From assembly GCF_000332275.1 (NCBI RefSeq), contig NZ_CM001776.1, positions 3,532,008-3,596,007 on the forward strand: 64,000 bases of DNA. Reading direction: 5' to 3'. The stretch is from Synechococcus sp. PCC 7336 (GTDB lineage Bacteria; Cyanobacteriota; Cyanobacteriia; Thermostichales; PCC-7336). Shown piece by piece: positions 47,901 through 58,678 of this stretch (its first letter is position 1; every line of letters begins with the position of its first letter). The translations under genes were made by a program, and so were the position numbers. Below the pieces are notes generated by a model. That model made no database searches. It saw only the letters and a program-made list of their open reading frames with translations, and was not told where the DNA came from.

Positions 47901-49620
47901 TGTGACTGATGGCGAGGGCACTGTTCAACAGGAATTCGACTACTTGGCCTTTGGCGAGCTGTTGGGGGCTCGCAATGCCGAGCAGGTGGATAACTTATTT
48001 GCGGGAGAGCAGTTCGAGCAGGAATTGGGGCTCTATCATTTACGCCAGCGCTATTACGACCCGAGTACGGGACGCTTTATCAGTCGCGATGCCTTCGAGG
48101 GCTTTATTACCAACCCGATTAGCCAGAACCGCTATCTCTATGCCAACGCCAATCCAGTTACCTACACAGACCCCAGCGGCTTCTTCAGCATTGGCAATGT
48201 CAGTGCTGCTTCAGTGGCTAGGGGAACGCTGAGTGTCATTTCGAGCCCGCAATTTTTGCTGGGTGCGGGGATTGGTGCTGGGGCACAGGTGACTGGCGAC
48301 TTTGCTCGAGGAGAGCGCTCGACAGTATTGGGAGTTTTAGGGGCGGCAGCATTTGGGGGGTTGGGCTTTGTCTTCGGTCCGGCACTTGCTGGAGCTCTGC
48401 TTAAGAGCGCTAGTGGGACAGTGGGTCTTAGCTTGCTGGTCGCCAATGGTTTAGCAGATTCTTTCAATACGCTGCGAGCAGGATTGTCTAGTGGCGATCC
48501 TTTACGGGCATTTGCGGGTGTCACCTCTGCCCTTTTAGATTTCGGATTACTGGATGGTGCTCTCAACCCGCGCTCACTACTGCGCAATCCCTTGAGGGGG
48601 GCGAGAGGGTTCGCGCGATCGATCGGCGGGCTATCCGATAACATTGCTAGGCAAGGTGGCGATCTTGTCGATAACATCATCGGCAACATACTCGACAATG
48701 GCCGCAATGCAGCCGACAACGCCTTGGATGGTGCTCCTCCAACCAGGCCCGACACGATTCAGTGCTTTGTTTCAGGAACACATGTTCTAACTCCACATGG
48801 TAAGACTGCGATTGATAGTCTTCGACCAGGTGATTGGGTAATTTCTTGGGACGAGGAGACTGGGGAAGTTAGTCAGCGGCAGGTAACGGAGTGGTATGAA
48901 CGACAGGCTCCTGTGATTATCGACTTGTTTATTGGCACGGAGAAGATCTCTTGCACACCCGAACACCCCTTCTGGGTTAAGGGACGAGGTTGGATGCGGG
49001 CTTCGCAGCTTACTGTTGGAACTATCTTGCAGACGCGGGCTGGAGAGCCCGTTTCCATCGATGCTGTTCGTAAGCATGATGAGCCTACCAATATCTACAA
49101 TGTTGAGATTACTGGGCTCCACACTTACTTCGTTTCGAATCTGGAAATCCTGTCACATAATATGTGTGGAGGCACAAGTCTTGGAGGCAAGATAACAGGA
49201 GATCCCGATATTGTTGCAAGTAAAGCACGTATTGCTGCGGATCCTACAAATCCAAATAGCCTGAGTGCGCAAGCTGAGTTGAGCGTTGCAAAACAGTTAC
49301 GCGCCGAGGGAGAGAATGTTCATTTCATTGACGATAGCCTTAGTCAAGGTCAAGCAGGGCCAGGACTAACCAATGACTTTACGCTTCTCAATAGTGGAGT
49401 TCAAGCTGATGTCAAGCGTTTATCAGGTATAGGAAGAAATGCAGCGGGTGACTTAGCTAAAGGAGTTCGCCAAGTTGGTTCAGGCGGTCAAGTTCTTGTT
49501 GTAAGAGCATCTAACTCTCAAAATACATTAGCTCAGTTCCAAGATTTTATTAACAACTTCACTCCTAGCATTCCAGGTGTAACTTTCCGGCTATTTGATG
49601 AGAGTAGTCTACCAAGATAA
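44912..49620 (+). CDS. Cassette 6, 3' part: type B Rhs core, HINT domain and PD-(D/E)XK-like nuclease tip
   Basis: This stretch is in frame with the sequence left of IS630; an isolated frame would have only an internal GTG at 45055. It carries many YD repeats, including two long DDTPEDSSDNLR-type units, then the type B core (LRQRYYDPSTGRFISRDAFEGFI ... TDPSGFF) and a Gly/Ala-rich hydrophobic segment (LGAGIGAGAQVTG...). A HINT domain follows, from IQCFVSGTHVLTPHG to LEILSHN. The tip has an AELSVAKQLRAEG helix, then NDFTLLNSGVQADVKRLSG (Asp1441, Asp1452, Lys1454 in the 45055 numbering), fitting a PD-(D/E)XK-like nuclease core. HINT domains in pretoxins cut the chain and free the tip. The immunity gene follows 13 bases later. 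Confidence 0.8.
47752..48775 (+). repeat. Type B core/linker block, copy 1 of 3
   Basis: From gatagcaaccggcctttcgctc, this block is almost identical to 50971-51985 (cassette 7) and, up to the ISL3 breakpoint, to 62602-63482 (cassette 10). It covers the core, the hydrophobic linker and the start of the HINT region. Differences are scattered single bases. Confidence 0.9.
48763..49161 (+). other. HINT autoprocessing domain of cassette 6 (part of the CDS)
   Basis: These 133 codons run from the N-terminal Cys of QCFVSGTHVLTP to the terminal His-Asn of LSHN. Internal features are ISCTPEHPFWVKGRGW (the T-x-x-H block) and GLHTYFVSNLEILSHN. The residue after Asn is Met rather than Cys, Ser or Thr, so cleavage rather than splicing is expected. 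The same domain with small changes is at 51976-52374. Confidence 0.88.
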
Positions 49621-49633
49621 GGCAATTCTAAAA

Positions 49634-50086
49634 ATGACAGAATTATGTTGTACTATTTCAGTTGAGAGAATTGACGAAGCTTCCTTAAATAAACTTCTGC
49701 ATACTAAACTTGGAAGCATGCAATTTTTAGGAGTCCATATTGTTGTCGAGGATCGGAGTGAGGCTTATTCATACACGAGGAAATTCATGGAAGAGCAAGG
49801 AATTGAGGAGCCAAACCCTATTCTTAGAAGCCTACAACTTAATGAATTTAATGTCGATATTGATATTTTCTGCTCAGACAAATATTTCGGAGCCGCTATT
49901 TTAAATCATCTAGCTGATGCGATTGGCTGTATGGTATCTATTGAGATGAAGACTCGAGTATTAGTAACATTTGCTAACCAGGAAAATCCCTTCTGCATGT
50001 TTAAATCTGGAGATAGAGTAAAGGTCTTTATAGAAGAGAATAGGGAGCTATTCACTGGTCAATCTTGGAAGCCAAGTTTCATGTAA
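49634..50086 (+). CDS. Putative immunity protein for tip 6
   Basis: This 150-residue soluble protein (MTELCCTISVERIDEASLNK ..., ending GQSWKPSFM) starts at the ATG at 49634, 13 bases after the tip stop. An in-frame start at 49595 would overlap the toxin gene and is less likely. It is AT-richer than the Rhs part and has no signal peptide or membrane segment. I do not recognise the family; its immunity role rests on position, size and composition. Confidence 0.68.
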   Translation: MTELCCTISVERIDEASLNKLLHTKLGSMQFLGVHIVVEDRSEAYSYTRKFMEEQGIEEPNPILRSLQLNEFNVDIDIFCSDKYFGAAILNHLADAIGCMVSIEMKTRVLVTFANQENPFCMFKSGDRVKVFIEENRELFTGQSWKPSFM

Positions 50087-50715
50087 ATATTAGTAGGGTA
50101 TGGGTGCCTAAGCCGAGGGATCCCTCCCCTTGTGAATTCCGGAAATTATGGCTGCTCCCGTTCCGGAAATTAGGTTCCACTCCAACAAAGGTACGATTAC
50201 TCTCAGCCATGTGGATTGTCAAGAGCAAGCGGCATTCTTCATGTCAACGCTCAAACATGGTTCGTACCCTCCGGTAATGAACCTGAACCATTTGCTTGAG
50301 AAGTCCTCGACAATCAGCCATTCGTAGTCACCTCGATAACATCATCGGCGGAATACTCGACAATGGCCGCAATGCAGCCGACAACGCCTTGGATCCCACA
50401 TTTATCAGGTTGTGCTAGCACAAAAATATTTTCCGATATTTAGCTGAAACCTATACACAAAAGGGGGTTCAGTCATTAAGCCTCAATCGTAAGTCCACAA
50501 ATCCTCTGATATCTCCACTACTTCCAAGCCCGCTTCTATTAAGAATATTCTCAATAAGAATAGGTTAAGGGAGTCATGCCGTAATATGAAACCTAATTGC
50601 TCATATTGATGAGTAAAATAATTCGAAAACTACCTCACATAAAATCATTTTAATTCTCTGACTGCCTGCTGAATGTGGGTTGGATAATGCAGGAGAGGGA
50701 CTTTGGTTCAACGTG
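50087..50715. other. Non-coding junction with a linker scar
   Basis: No intact gene is present. At 50333-50394, about 62 bp match the type B linker of cassette 6 at 48669-48731 (cgataacatcatcggc, actcgacaatggccgcaatgcagc). This shows that a further copy once stood here or recombined here. The other 500 bases are AT-rich and hold nothing I can identify. Confidence 0.6.
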
Positions 50716-52818
50716 ATGGCTTTCGGTCGTCGCACCGGCATCGAACTGCCCGAAGGCGATCGAGCCAGCTACAGCTACGATGCCAACGGCAATCTGCTCA
50801 ACCGTACGAGCAGCATTAACGGCACGACGCAATTTGACTGGAACGACTCCAACCGTTTGGTCGGGGTGTTGCTGCCCAATGGGGACGAGATTAGCTACGT
50901 CTACGACACAGCAGGCATTCAAGTCAGCAGCACCATCAATGGCGAGACGACGACTTACGTGATCGATAGCAACCGGCCTTTCGCTCAGGTACTCGAATCC
51001 ATCACCAGTGACGATCTCGTACAGATTTCAGTCTTTGGTTTGGACTTGATTGCTCAGTTGCAAGGGGACCAAAGCTCGTTCTTCCATACCGATGGCTTGG
51101 GTAGCACTCGGGTTGTGACTGATGGCGAGGGCACTGTTCAACAGGAATTCGACTACTTGGCCTTTGGCGAGCTGCTAGGTGCTCGCAATGCCGAGCAGGT
51201 GGATAACTTATTTGCGGGAGAGCAGTTCGAGCAGGAATTGGGGCTCTATTATTTACGCCAGCGCTATTACGACCCGAGTACGGGACGCTTTATCAGTCGC
51301 GATGCGTTTGAGGGCTTCATTACCGACCCGATTAGCCAGAATCGCTATCTCTATGCCAACGCCAATCCGGTTACCTACACAGACCCCAGCGGCTTCTTCA
51401 GCATTGGCAATGTCAGTGCTGCTTCAGTGGCTAGGGGAACGCTGAGTGTCATTTCGAGCCCACAATTTTTGCTGGGTGCGGGGATTGGTGCTGGGGCACA
51501 GGTGACTAGCGACTTTGCTCGAGGGGAGCGCTCGACAGTATTGGGAGTTTTAGGGGCGGCAGCATTTGGGGGGTTGGGCTTTGTCTTCGGTCCGGCACTT
51601 GCTGGAGCTCTGCTTAAGAGCGCTATTGGGACAGTGGGTCTTAGCTTGCTGGTCGCCAATGGTTTAGCAGATTCTTTCAATACGCTGCGAGCAGGATTGT
51701 CTAGTGGCGATCCTTTACGGGCATTTGCGGGTGTCACCTCTGCCCTTTTAGATTTCGGATTACTGGATGGTGCTCTCAACCCGCGCTCGCTACTGCGCAA
51801 TCCCTTGAGGGGGGCGAGAGGGTTCGCGCGATCGATCGGCGGGCTATCCGATAACATTGCTAGGCAAGGTGGCGATCTTGTCGATAACATCATCGGCAAC
51901 ATCCTCGACGGTGGCCGCAATGCGGCTGACAACGCCTTGGATGGTGCTTCTCCAACCAGGCCCGACACGATTCAGTGCTTTGTTGCGGGCACAGCCATTC
52001 TGACTCCGCAGGGTAAGACCGATATTGACAGGCTCCGGCCAGGTGATTGGGTGATTGCTTGGGACGAGGAGACTGGGGAAGTTAGTCAGCGGCAGGTAAC
52101 GGAGTGGTATGAACGACAGGCTCCTGTGATTATCGACTTGTTTATTGGCACGGAGAAGATCTCTTGCACACCCGAACATCCTTTCTGGGTTAAGGGGCGA
52201 GGCTGGGTAAGGGCATCCCAGCTTACCGTTGGAGCTGTCTTGCAGACGCGGGCCGGGAAGTCCGTTTCTATCGATGCTGTGCATAAGCGTGATGAAACTA
52301 CCAATATCTACAATGTTGAGATCGACGGACTCCATACTTACTTCGTTTCGGATTTAGAAATCCTGTCACATAATATGTGTGGAGGCTCGAATAATGCACC
52401 TGATGGTTCAAGCAGTGGTATTCCTGGAATTGATAGACCTTTCCGCTCAGAAAACCCTGATTTTCCAGCAAATTCACAGATAAAAGACCTTTTTGATGAT
52501 CCAAACTTTCAAGATCTTGTAAACACTCCAGGCTGTGATTGCAGCGAAATAGCCGAGGTAATTGCTAGTGCTTCTGGGACGGCTGGGGAGATCATCACTT
52601 TTCAGCCAAGGGATACTTCGCCATTTGCAACTATTGCTGTCCCGGAGTCTATAGATGGAGTAATAGTTCCTCAGGATTTTGTTTACCACACAGTCTTTAC
52701 CGATGGACGGTTCGTTTACGATCCAAGGCTATCTAATAATCCGATCCCGTTAGGTGATTATAATAGACTAATCAATCGCCTTAACCCAGGCAACATCAGG
52801 ATTGTACCTGGTTCCTAG
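50716..52818 (+). CDS. Cassette 7: type B core, HINT domain and papain-like toxin tip
   Basis: The open frame extends back to a TTG at 50680, but homology to the other cassettes starts at AFGRRTGIELPEGDRASYSY (50716 on). Relative to cassette 10 it lacks about 830 bp between two YDANGNL repeats, in frame. It has the type B core, hydrophobic linker and a full HINT domain (51976-52374). The tip follows: GCDCSEIAEVIASASG (Cys621 in the 50680 frame, or Cys619), then FVYHTVFTDGRFVYDPR (His670, Asp681). A Cys in an E/A-rich helix, then YH-x6-GxxVYDPR, is the Cys-His-Asp pattern of papain-fold toxins (proteases or deamidases). An immunity gene follows 32 bases downstream. No native start or promoter is seen. 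Confidence 0.8.
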   Translation: MAFGRRTGIELPEGDRASYSYDANGNLLNRTSSINGTTQFDWNDSNRLVGVLLPNGDEISYVYDTAGIQVSSTINGETTTYVIDSNRPFAQVLESITSDDLVQISVFGLDLIAQLQGDQSSFFHTDGLGSTRVVTDGEGTVQQEFDYLAFGELLGARNAEQVDNLFAGEQFEQELGLYYLRQRYYDPSTGRFISRDAFEGFITDPISQNRYLYANANPVTYTDPSGFFSIGNVSAASVARGTLSVISSPQFLLGAGIGAGAQVTSDFARGERSTVLGVLGAAAFGGLGFVFGPALAGALLKSAIGTVGLSLLVANGLADSFNTLRAGLSSGDPLRAFAGVTSALLDFGLLDGALNPRSLLRNPLRGARGFARSIGGLSDNIARQGGDLVDNIIGNILDGGRNAADNALDGASPTRPDTIQCFVAGTAILTPQGKTDIDRLRPGDWVIAWDEETGEVSQRQVTEWYERQAPVIIDLFIGTEKISCTPEHPFWVKGRGWVRASQLTVGAVLQTRAGKSVSIDAVHKRDETTNIYNVEIDGLHTYFVSDLEILSHNMCGGSNNAPDGSSSGIPGIDRPFRSENPDFPANSQIKDLFDDPNFQDLVNTPGCDCSEIAEVIASASGTAGEIITFQPRDTSPFATIAVPESIDGVIVPQDFVYHTVFTDGRFVYDPRLSNNPIPLGDYNRLINRLNPGNIRIVPGS
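50971..51985 (+). repeat. Type B core/linker block, copy 2 of 3
   Basis: Nearly identical to 47752-48775 and 62602-63482. Small differences include YYLRQR for YHLRQR, TDPISQ for TNPISQ, and SDFARG for GDFARG. Confidence 0.9.
51976..52374 (+). other. HINT autoprocessing domain of cassette 7 (part of the CDS)
   Basis: It runs from QCFVAGTAILTPQG to LSHN, the same length as the cassette 6 copy. Most substitutions lie in the first 20 and the last 40 codons; the middle (SCTPEHPFWVKGRGW) is unchanged. Met follows the final Asn, so it is again predicted to cleave without splicing. Confidence 0.88.
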
Positions 52819-52850
52819 AGGTTGTTCTATAGTTTTAAAGGTTAGCTTAA

Positions 52851-53258
52851 ATGATAGAAGGTAATCCTGTGGTCTTTCTGTTGTCGCAATTTGGCAATAT
52901 CAAAAACTGTCGTATTGCACCGAGCCTCCATAGTGAAAGCAAAGAAGCTATTTGTTATCCACCAAGTGTGACTTGTTGGTATAAAGAACCAGTAGATGAA
53001 ATTGACATTTCCTTGCTTAAGCAAAAAATCTCAGATTTTCCTGGAAGATTTGCTTGGATATTAAAGGAAGAAAGCCCTAATTGTTGGATATTATATCCAG
53101 AGTTTCTTGATAAGATTTCTCGACGAATAAATGAGAATATCCGTGGTTCAAGTGCTTATGTGATGAAAAATGAACCTGAATTAGGTCGCCACTCCAATCG
53201 TGAGTTTCGGGAGTTGATAGCTTTTTTATTGCATGAAATAACAGGAGAGTATAGCTAG
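52851..53258 (+). CDS. Putative immunity protein for the papain-like tip
   Basis: This 135-residue soluble protein (MIEGNPVVFLLSQFGNIKNC ..., WILYPEFLDKISRRINENI ..., ending LHEITGEYS) begins 32 bases after the tip stop with aaggttag upstream. It is rich in Trp, Cys and Ile and AT-rich at the DNA level, unlike the Rhs part. The family is not recognised; the role is inferred from position. Its stop codon lies 16 bases before a scar of the giant gene, so it ends the cassette. Confidence 0.68.
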   Translation: MIEGNPVVFLLSQFGNIKNCRIAPSLHSESKEAICYPPSVTCWYKEPVDEIDISLLKQKISDFPGRFAWILKEESPNCWILYPEFLDKISRRINENIRGSSAYVMKNEPELGRHSNREFRELIAFLLHEITGEYS

Positions 53259-53274
53259 TGAAACATAAATTAAT

Positions 53275-53313
53275 AGCTTCGACGATGTGGCCGATATCCT
53301 CGTCCCCGGTAGC
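53275..53313 (+). other. 39-bp scar of the main gene's PPC-array end
   Basis: agcttcgacgatgtggccga and the following bases to 53313 match 16625-16663 of the giant gene exactly (codons for SFDDVADILVPGS). The sequence then switches to the Ig-like region (ctgacgttggaagtc, as at 42168). The two source regions lie more than 3 kb apart in the main gene. Confidence 0.85.
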
Positions 53314-56300
53314 TGACGTTGGAAGTCAATGGCTCTCCCGTGGCGTTACAGGCGGATGGGACGTTTACGTTGACTCCCGCACAAGTTGGGGAGTTTGTGG
53401 CGATCGCCTCTGCAACCGACGCGGCGGGCAATCAATCCCAATCCGTACTGACTTTCGATGTCGTCGATTTCAGCGACGGCACGCCGCCGACGGTGGAGCT
53501 AGTCGCCGAGCAGTTCGAGGAGTTCGTCACGGCACCGACAGATATCTTCGGCACGGTGACGGATGACAATCTGGACTTCTATACCCTCTCGGTTGCGCCT
53601 GTAGGGACGGACGAGTTTGTCGAGGTTTTCCGAGGGGAGTCAAATATTGCGGATGGCGATATCGGCGACTTCGACCCGACGCTGTTGCAGAACGATGCCT
53701 ATACGTTGCGCTTGGAAGCGGTGGATGAGACGGGGAATGTGAATGCGATCGAGCAGACGGTCAATGTGGCTGGCGGATTGAAGTTGGGGAATTTCCAACT
53801 CTCTTTCACCGACCTGCAAATTCCCCTGACCGGGATTCCCATTTCAGTGACTCGCACCTACGACAGTCTTAATGCCAGCAGCAGCGACGACTTTGGCTTT
53901 GGCTGGCGTTTGGAGTTCCGCGATACGGATCTGCGCACCAGTTTGGGACCGGACGAGCTGTTCGAGCAATTGGGAATTCGTTCCCAGACATTTGACGATC
54001 GCACTCGGGTATATATCACGCTGCCGGGAGGCGAGCGGCAAGCATTTACATTTGCGCCGACGATTGACCCGATTTCGCTCTTCTTCCCCAATGTGGATTT
54101 GGGGGGCGATCCGACGATTTATCGCTCGGCTTTCCGGGGGGATGCTGGGGTCACCAGCACGTTGGAGATTGAAGGGGTATCGCGGCTATCGCGGGCGGCA
54201 GATGGTTCGTATGTCAGCCTCAATCACGGGTCTGGGCTCAATCCTGCCGACACCGATCGCGGCTTTAGCGGCATTTACCGACTGACCACTCGCGAGGGCA
54301 TTATCTATCGCATCGATGCGGTCACTGGCGATCTGCTCACGGTGGAGGATCGCAATGGCAACCAGCTCAGCTTTAGTGATGACGGGATTGTCAGTTCCAC
54401 CGGTCAGTCGATTTCGTTCGAGCGGGATGGGCAGGGGCGGATTGTGTCGGTGGTGGACCCGGCTGGGGAGAGTATTCGGTATGAATACGATGTAGCTGGG
54501 GATTTGGTTGCAGTACGCGATCGCGAGAACAATACGACTCGATTGGACTACAGCGACGAGCGGTCTCACTTTTTAGATGAAGTTATCGATCCTCTGGGAC
54601 GCAGGGGAATTCGTGCCGAATATGACGACTCGGGACGCCTCAGTCGCGTCTTGGGCAGTGGCGAGCAAACTGTCCAGATTGACTACGATCCCGATAATTC
54701 CGTGCAAGCAGTAACGGATGCTTTAGGGAGATCGACCACATCTGTCTACGACAATCGCGGCAATATTCTGACTACAATTGATGCCTTATTAGGCGAAACT
54801 CATCGCACCTATGATGACGATAATAATCTGCTGAGTGTCACCAATGCAGAGGGCGAAACTCAGCGCTACACCTACGATGATCGAAATAACTTATTGACGG
54901 TTGAGGATGATTTAGGTCATACTCTGCGGTTTACCTATGATGATTTTAGTCAGATTGAGAGTTTGACCGATGCCCTCGGTAATACGACTCGATTGACCTA
55001 CGATAGCCGTGGCAATACAACTTCCATCATCGATCCTCTCCAGCAAGAGACTCGCTATTTTTATGATTCTCTCGGCCTGAGAAACCAAAAGACAGATGCA
55101 CTCGACCAAACCACTCAATACTTCTATGATGCTCGCGGCAATCTCGAGCGCACTATCAACCCGTTGGGCGATTTAACTACCTATACCTACGATGCAGAGG
55201 GGCGTATACTTTCCGCATCAAGTATTCAAACCTCGGCATCTGGAGAGGTTCGCACAGTAGAGACTATCTACACCTACGACTCCGAGGGACGATTGACTAG
55301 CAGGACCGATCCTGAAGGACGGACAGATCGCTATGAATATGATGCTGCCGGTCAGTTGGTGGCAGAAATCGATGCCCTCGATCGCCGAACGGAATATATT
55401 TACAACGATCGTGGCTTGCTTGAAAGGATTGTCTACCCGGACGACACACCAGATAATCTGGACGATAATCTAACGACTTCATATGTCTACGATGCAGCCA
55501 ATCAAATCATTACTACAATTGATCGTGAGGGGGTGGCCACCCACTTTGAATACGATGCCCTCGGTCGTCTGAAAAGTACGATTTTTGCCGACGATACACC
55601 CGATGAACTGAGTGACAACCCCCGTCAAATCACTCGCTATGATGCTGTGGGTCGGGTGCTGGATCGAGTGGACGAATTGGGCAACAAAACTCAATCCGAA
55701 TACGACACAGTTGGCCGTCTATCTTTGGTACGCGATGCCCTCGATAACGAAACCACTTATACCTATGACAGTGGGAATCGCTTGACTTCTATCACCGATG
55801 CATTGGGGCGGACCACTCATTACACCTACGATGTGCTAGATCGCCTGATTTCTACTGAGTTTGCCGATGGTCTGATTCAGAACAACACCTATGACGCCCT
55901 CGATCGCCTAGTTGCCACAGAAGATCGAGCGGGGAATTCCACATCTTACGAGTACGATGCTCTCGGTCGCTTAACAGCAGTAGAAGATGCTCTAACACAA
56001 CGAACTACCTACACCTATAACGAGCTGGGCGATTTGTTGCGGGCGGTGGATCCGAATGGTCATGCCACAAATTACGAATACAACCTGCTGGGCCAAGTCA
56101 CTGCGACAGAACTGGCTCTCGGTCAGCGCAGTGCTTACAGGTATGACTCCGTCGGTAATCTCGTCGAGCTGACTGATTTCAACGGCAACGTCATCACTTA
56201 CGATTACAATACCGAAAATCTCCTCACCCTCAAATCCTTCGAGGATGGCTCCAGCGTTGCCTATACCTATACAGACGATCGTCAGCTCGCGAGCATCGAC

Positions 56301-58271
56301 GATGCGCGCTATGGCCTGACGCAATACGAATATGACGAACGGGATCGTCTCACCTCTTTTATCAATGCTGATAATCGTCAAATTAATTACACCTATGACG
56401 ACGCAGGCAATCTCACCAGCCTTTCAGCTCCGTCTGGCAACACAACTTATCGTTACGACGATCTCTACCGTCTTGTAGAAGTTACAAACCCCAACGCCGG
56501 AACGACATCATATAGCTACGACAAAGTCGGCAATTTAGTCCGTGCCGAGCTGGGCAACGGCACGATCGAAACCTCTAGTTATGACGATCTCAACCGTCTC
56601 CTTTCGCTGCAGCAGACCAATGCTGAGGGCGAACTGTTCGCCCGTTACGACTACACTCTCGATGCAGTAGGTAACCGTACTAGTGTGACTGAACTAGATG
56701 GTCGGCAGGTGAATTATACCTACGACTCCATCTACCGCCTATTGAACGAGTCCATTATCGATGCCGTCAATGGCGATCGCTCGATTGCCTATACCTACGA
56801 CCTCGCAGGTAACCGCCTCACCCGCACTGACTCGGTGGAAGGGCTTACCCAATATACCTACGACAAGCTCAATCAACTGTTGACCACTGTCGATGCCGAT
56901 GGTGTTCTAACCCAGTTCACCTATGACGACAACGGCAATGTCATCCTTCGAGAGAATCTTTTCGAGCAGATTGGCTACACTTTCGATGCTGAGAATCGCT
57001 TGGTGACTGCCGATATTCAGCGGGATGGGGAGCAACTGCTGGCTCAGTATGTCTACGACGATGCTGGGATTCGCGTGGCCTCAATGATTGATGGGCTGGA
57101 GTCTCGCTATCTAGTCGATCCCAATGTGGCGTATGCGCAAGTGTTAGAAGAATACGGTGCTGATGGTGAGGTGAACACATCGTATGTCTATGGCATTGCC
57201 CAGAGTGATTCGAACGGGGTGGCGTTCTTTCATGCTGATGGATTGGGTAGCAATCGGGTGTTGACGGATGTTAACGCAGAGGTGGTGGCTGAGCTAGATT
57301 ACGACGCCTTTGGGCGGGAGTTATTGCAGGAAGGGGCTGACACAGAGTTCCAGTTTGCTGGAGAGCAGCGAGATGACACGCTGGAGCTGGATTACCTACG
57401 GGCGCGGTATTACGACCCGGATTTAGGGAGGTTTATCAGTCGCGATCCGTTCTCTGGATTCTTGGATGACCCATACTCACAACATAAGTATCAGTACGCC
57501 CACGGCAATCCGGTAAACAACACTGACCCCAGTGGGTTATTCACACTCTCTGAAAAAGCAAGTGCGACTGTAGCTGCCAGTATTTTGTATGCGATTGCTT
57601 ACACCACTCTGGTAGTGAATCAAATCTCGCTATCATTCGAAACCAGCCAAGCACTGAATAATCGCTTTGTAGACACTGACGCTTTTACACCGCCACCTGT
57701 GGCGGGCTTCCCTCGATGGATCCGGGATATACTTGACAATATTCTGGGCAGAGGAGAAGGAGTTTCTTTACCGACAGATCTCCCTCCCACAGATCTCGGT
57801 GAACCGGCGCGTCCTTTCCCTGGCAACCCAGCAACCCCCGATGAGACTACTCCAGATGGTATCGACAAACCTTTTGACCACTGTAGTGGTAGTAGCGGCG
57901 GCTTAAACTCTACAAGCACCAACCCAAATAATGCTCTTGTTCCACCGCCTACTCCATCAAATACTCCTATTTCAATGGATGATGCATTAACACTAGCAGA
58001 TCAGTTCTTGATTCAAGGTGTCTCATCTAAAATAACAATTATCGAGCAAAATTCAGGTATTCAAGTAATCCAAACTTTTGTAGACTCCCAAGGTCAAAGT
58101 ATTACAAGAAGAGTAGGCTTTGATGTGAATCTTAATTCAAGCCATGTTCGAGCAATGGGAGGGCCACATCTTAATTTGCAAACTCAAATTAATGGTGTTA
58201 TACAGAGAGGAAATCTAGCAGACCCTCATATCTCGATCAACCCAAATACTGTTAGACCAGGAGATTGCTAG
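53314..58271 (+). CDS. Cassette 8: displaced Rhs C-terminal half with a GPHLNL/RPGD-type toxin tip
   Basis: The frame of 1650 codons (first possible start 53319) begins mid-domain in the Ig-like region and has no native start. It parallels the main gene through the Rhs wall (block 53775-54403 nearly identical to 20561-21189), YD repeats and type A core (PSGLF near 57535). A Pro-rich linker follows (PTDLPPTDLGEPARPFPGNP). The tip begins near MDDALTLADQFLIQG and contains FDVNLNSSHVRAMGGPHLNL, TQINGVIQRGNLADPHISIN and the ending TVRPGDC. I recognise this GPHLNLxTQxNG ... DPHxxIxPxTxRPGD layout from other Rhs tips but cannot name its activity. The immunity gene begins 1 base after the stop, so the pair is tightly coupled. 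Confidence 0.8.
53775..54403 (+). repeat. Rhs-wall block nearly identical to 20561-21189
   Basis: This is the partner of the main-gene block at constant offset 33214. Outside it, the two genes fall back to ordinary paralogue divergence. Cassette 3 shares a different near-identical stretch with the main gene (29145-29560 against 21170-21580). Confidence 0.8.
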
Positions 58272-58272
58272 C

Positions 58273-58677
58273 ATGAACATATTATTTAATGGAAATCTAG
58301 AAAACCCGGAAGTGGATATTTCAGACTCAGCCTCATCGTTGAGAGAGATAGGAAATTCTCTATTTAATATCGATATAGAAATTGAGTTCATGTCGAGTCA
58401 GGAGAAATCAGAATTCTATCCAGAAAATCTTGAAAAGCTAATTTTCAGAAAGGATATAACCACAGATAAGTCAAACTTGTTAAGTATATTAATTCATCAA
58501 AATAACCTTTTAATTTCAGGCACGGATGTTGCCCTTCGTAAGCTAGGACAGTCTTTTCTAAATTTTTTTGATGAAACTTGCAAAGAAAATGAGCATATCC
58601 ATCTTGATTACTATGAAGGTAATGACCTCATTGCTCCTACAAGCTGCAGTTTGACGATCACATGCAGACACAAATAA
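58273..58677 (+). CDS. Imm32-like immunity protein for tip 8
   Basis: This 134-residue protein has its ATG one base after the toxin stop. The start MNILFNGNLENPEVDISDSASSLREIGNSL matches the style of Imm32-type immunity proteins, which begin with a short beta strand, an N-G-x-L-x-N turn and an amphipathic helix; the end HIHLDYYEGNDLIAPTSCSL is also in keeping. I hold the family name with moderate confidence; the position makes the immunity role likely. Confidence 0.72.
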   Translation: MNILFNGNLENPEVDISDSASSLREIGNSLFNIDIEIEFMSSQEKSEFYPENLEKLIFRKDITTDKSNLLSILIHQNNLLISGTDVALRKLGQSFLNFFDETCKENEHIHLDYYEGNDLIAPTSCSLTITCRHK

Positions 58678-58678
58678 T

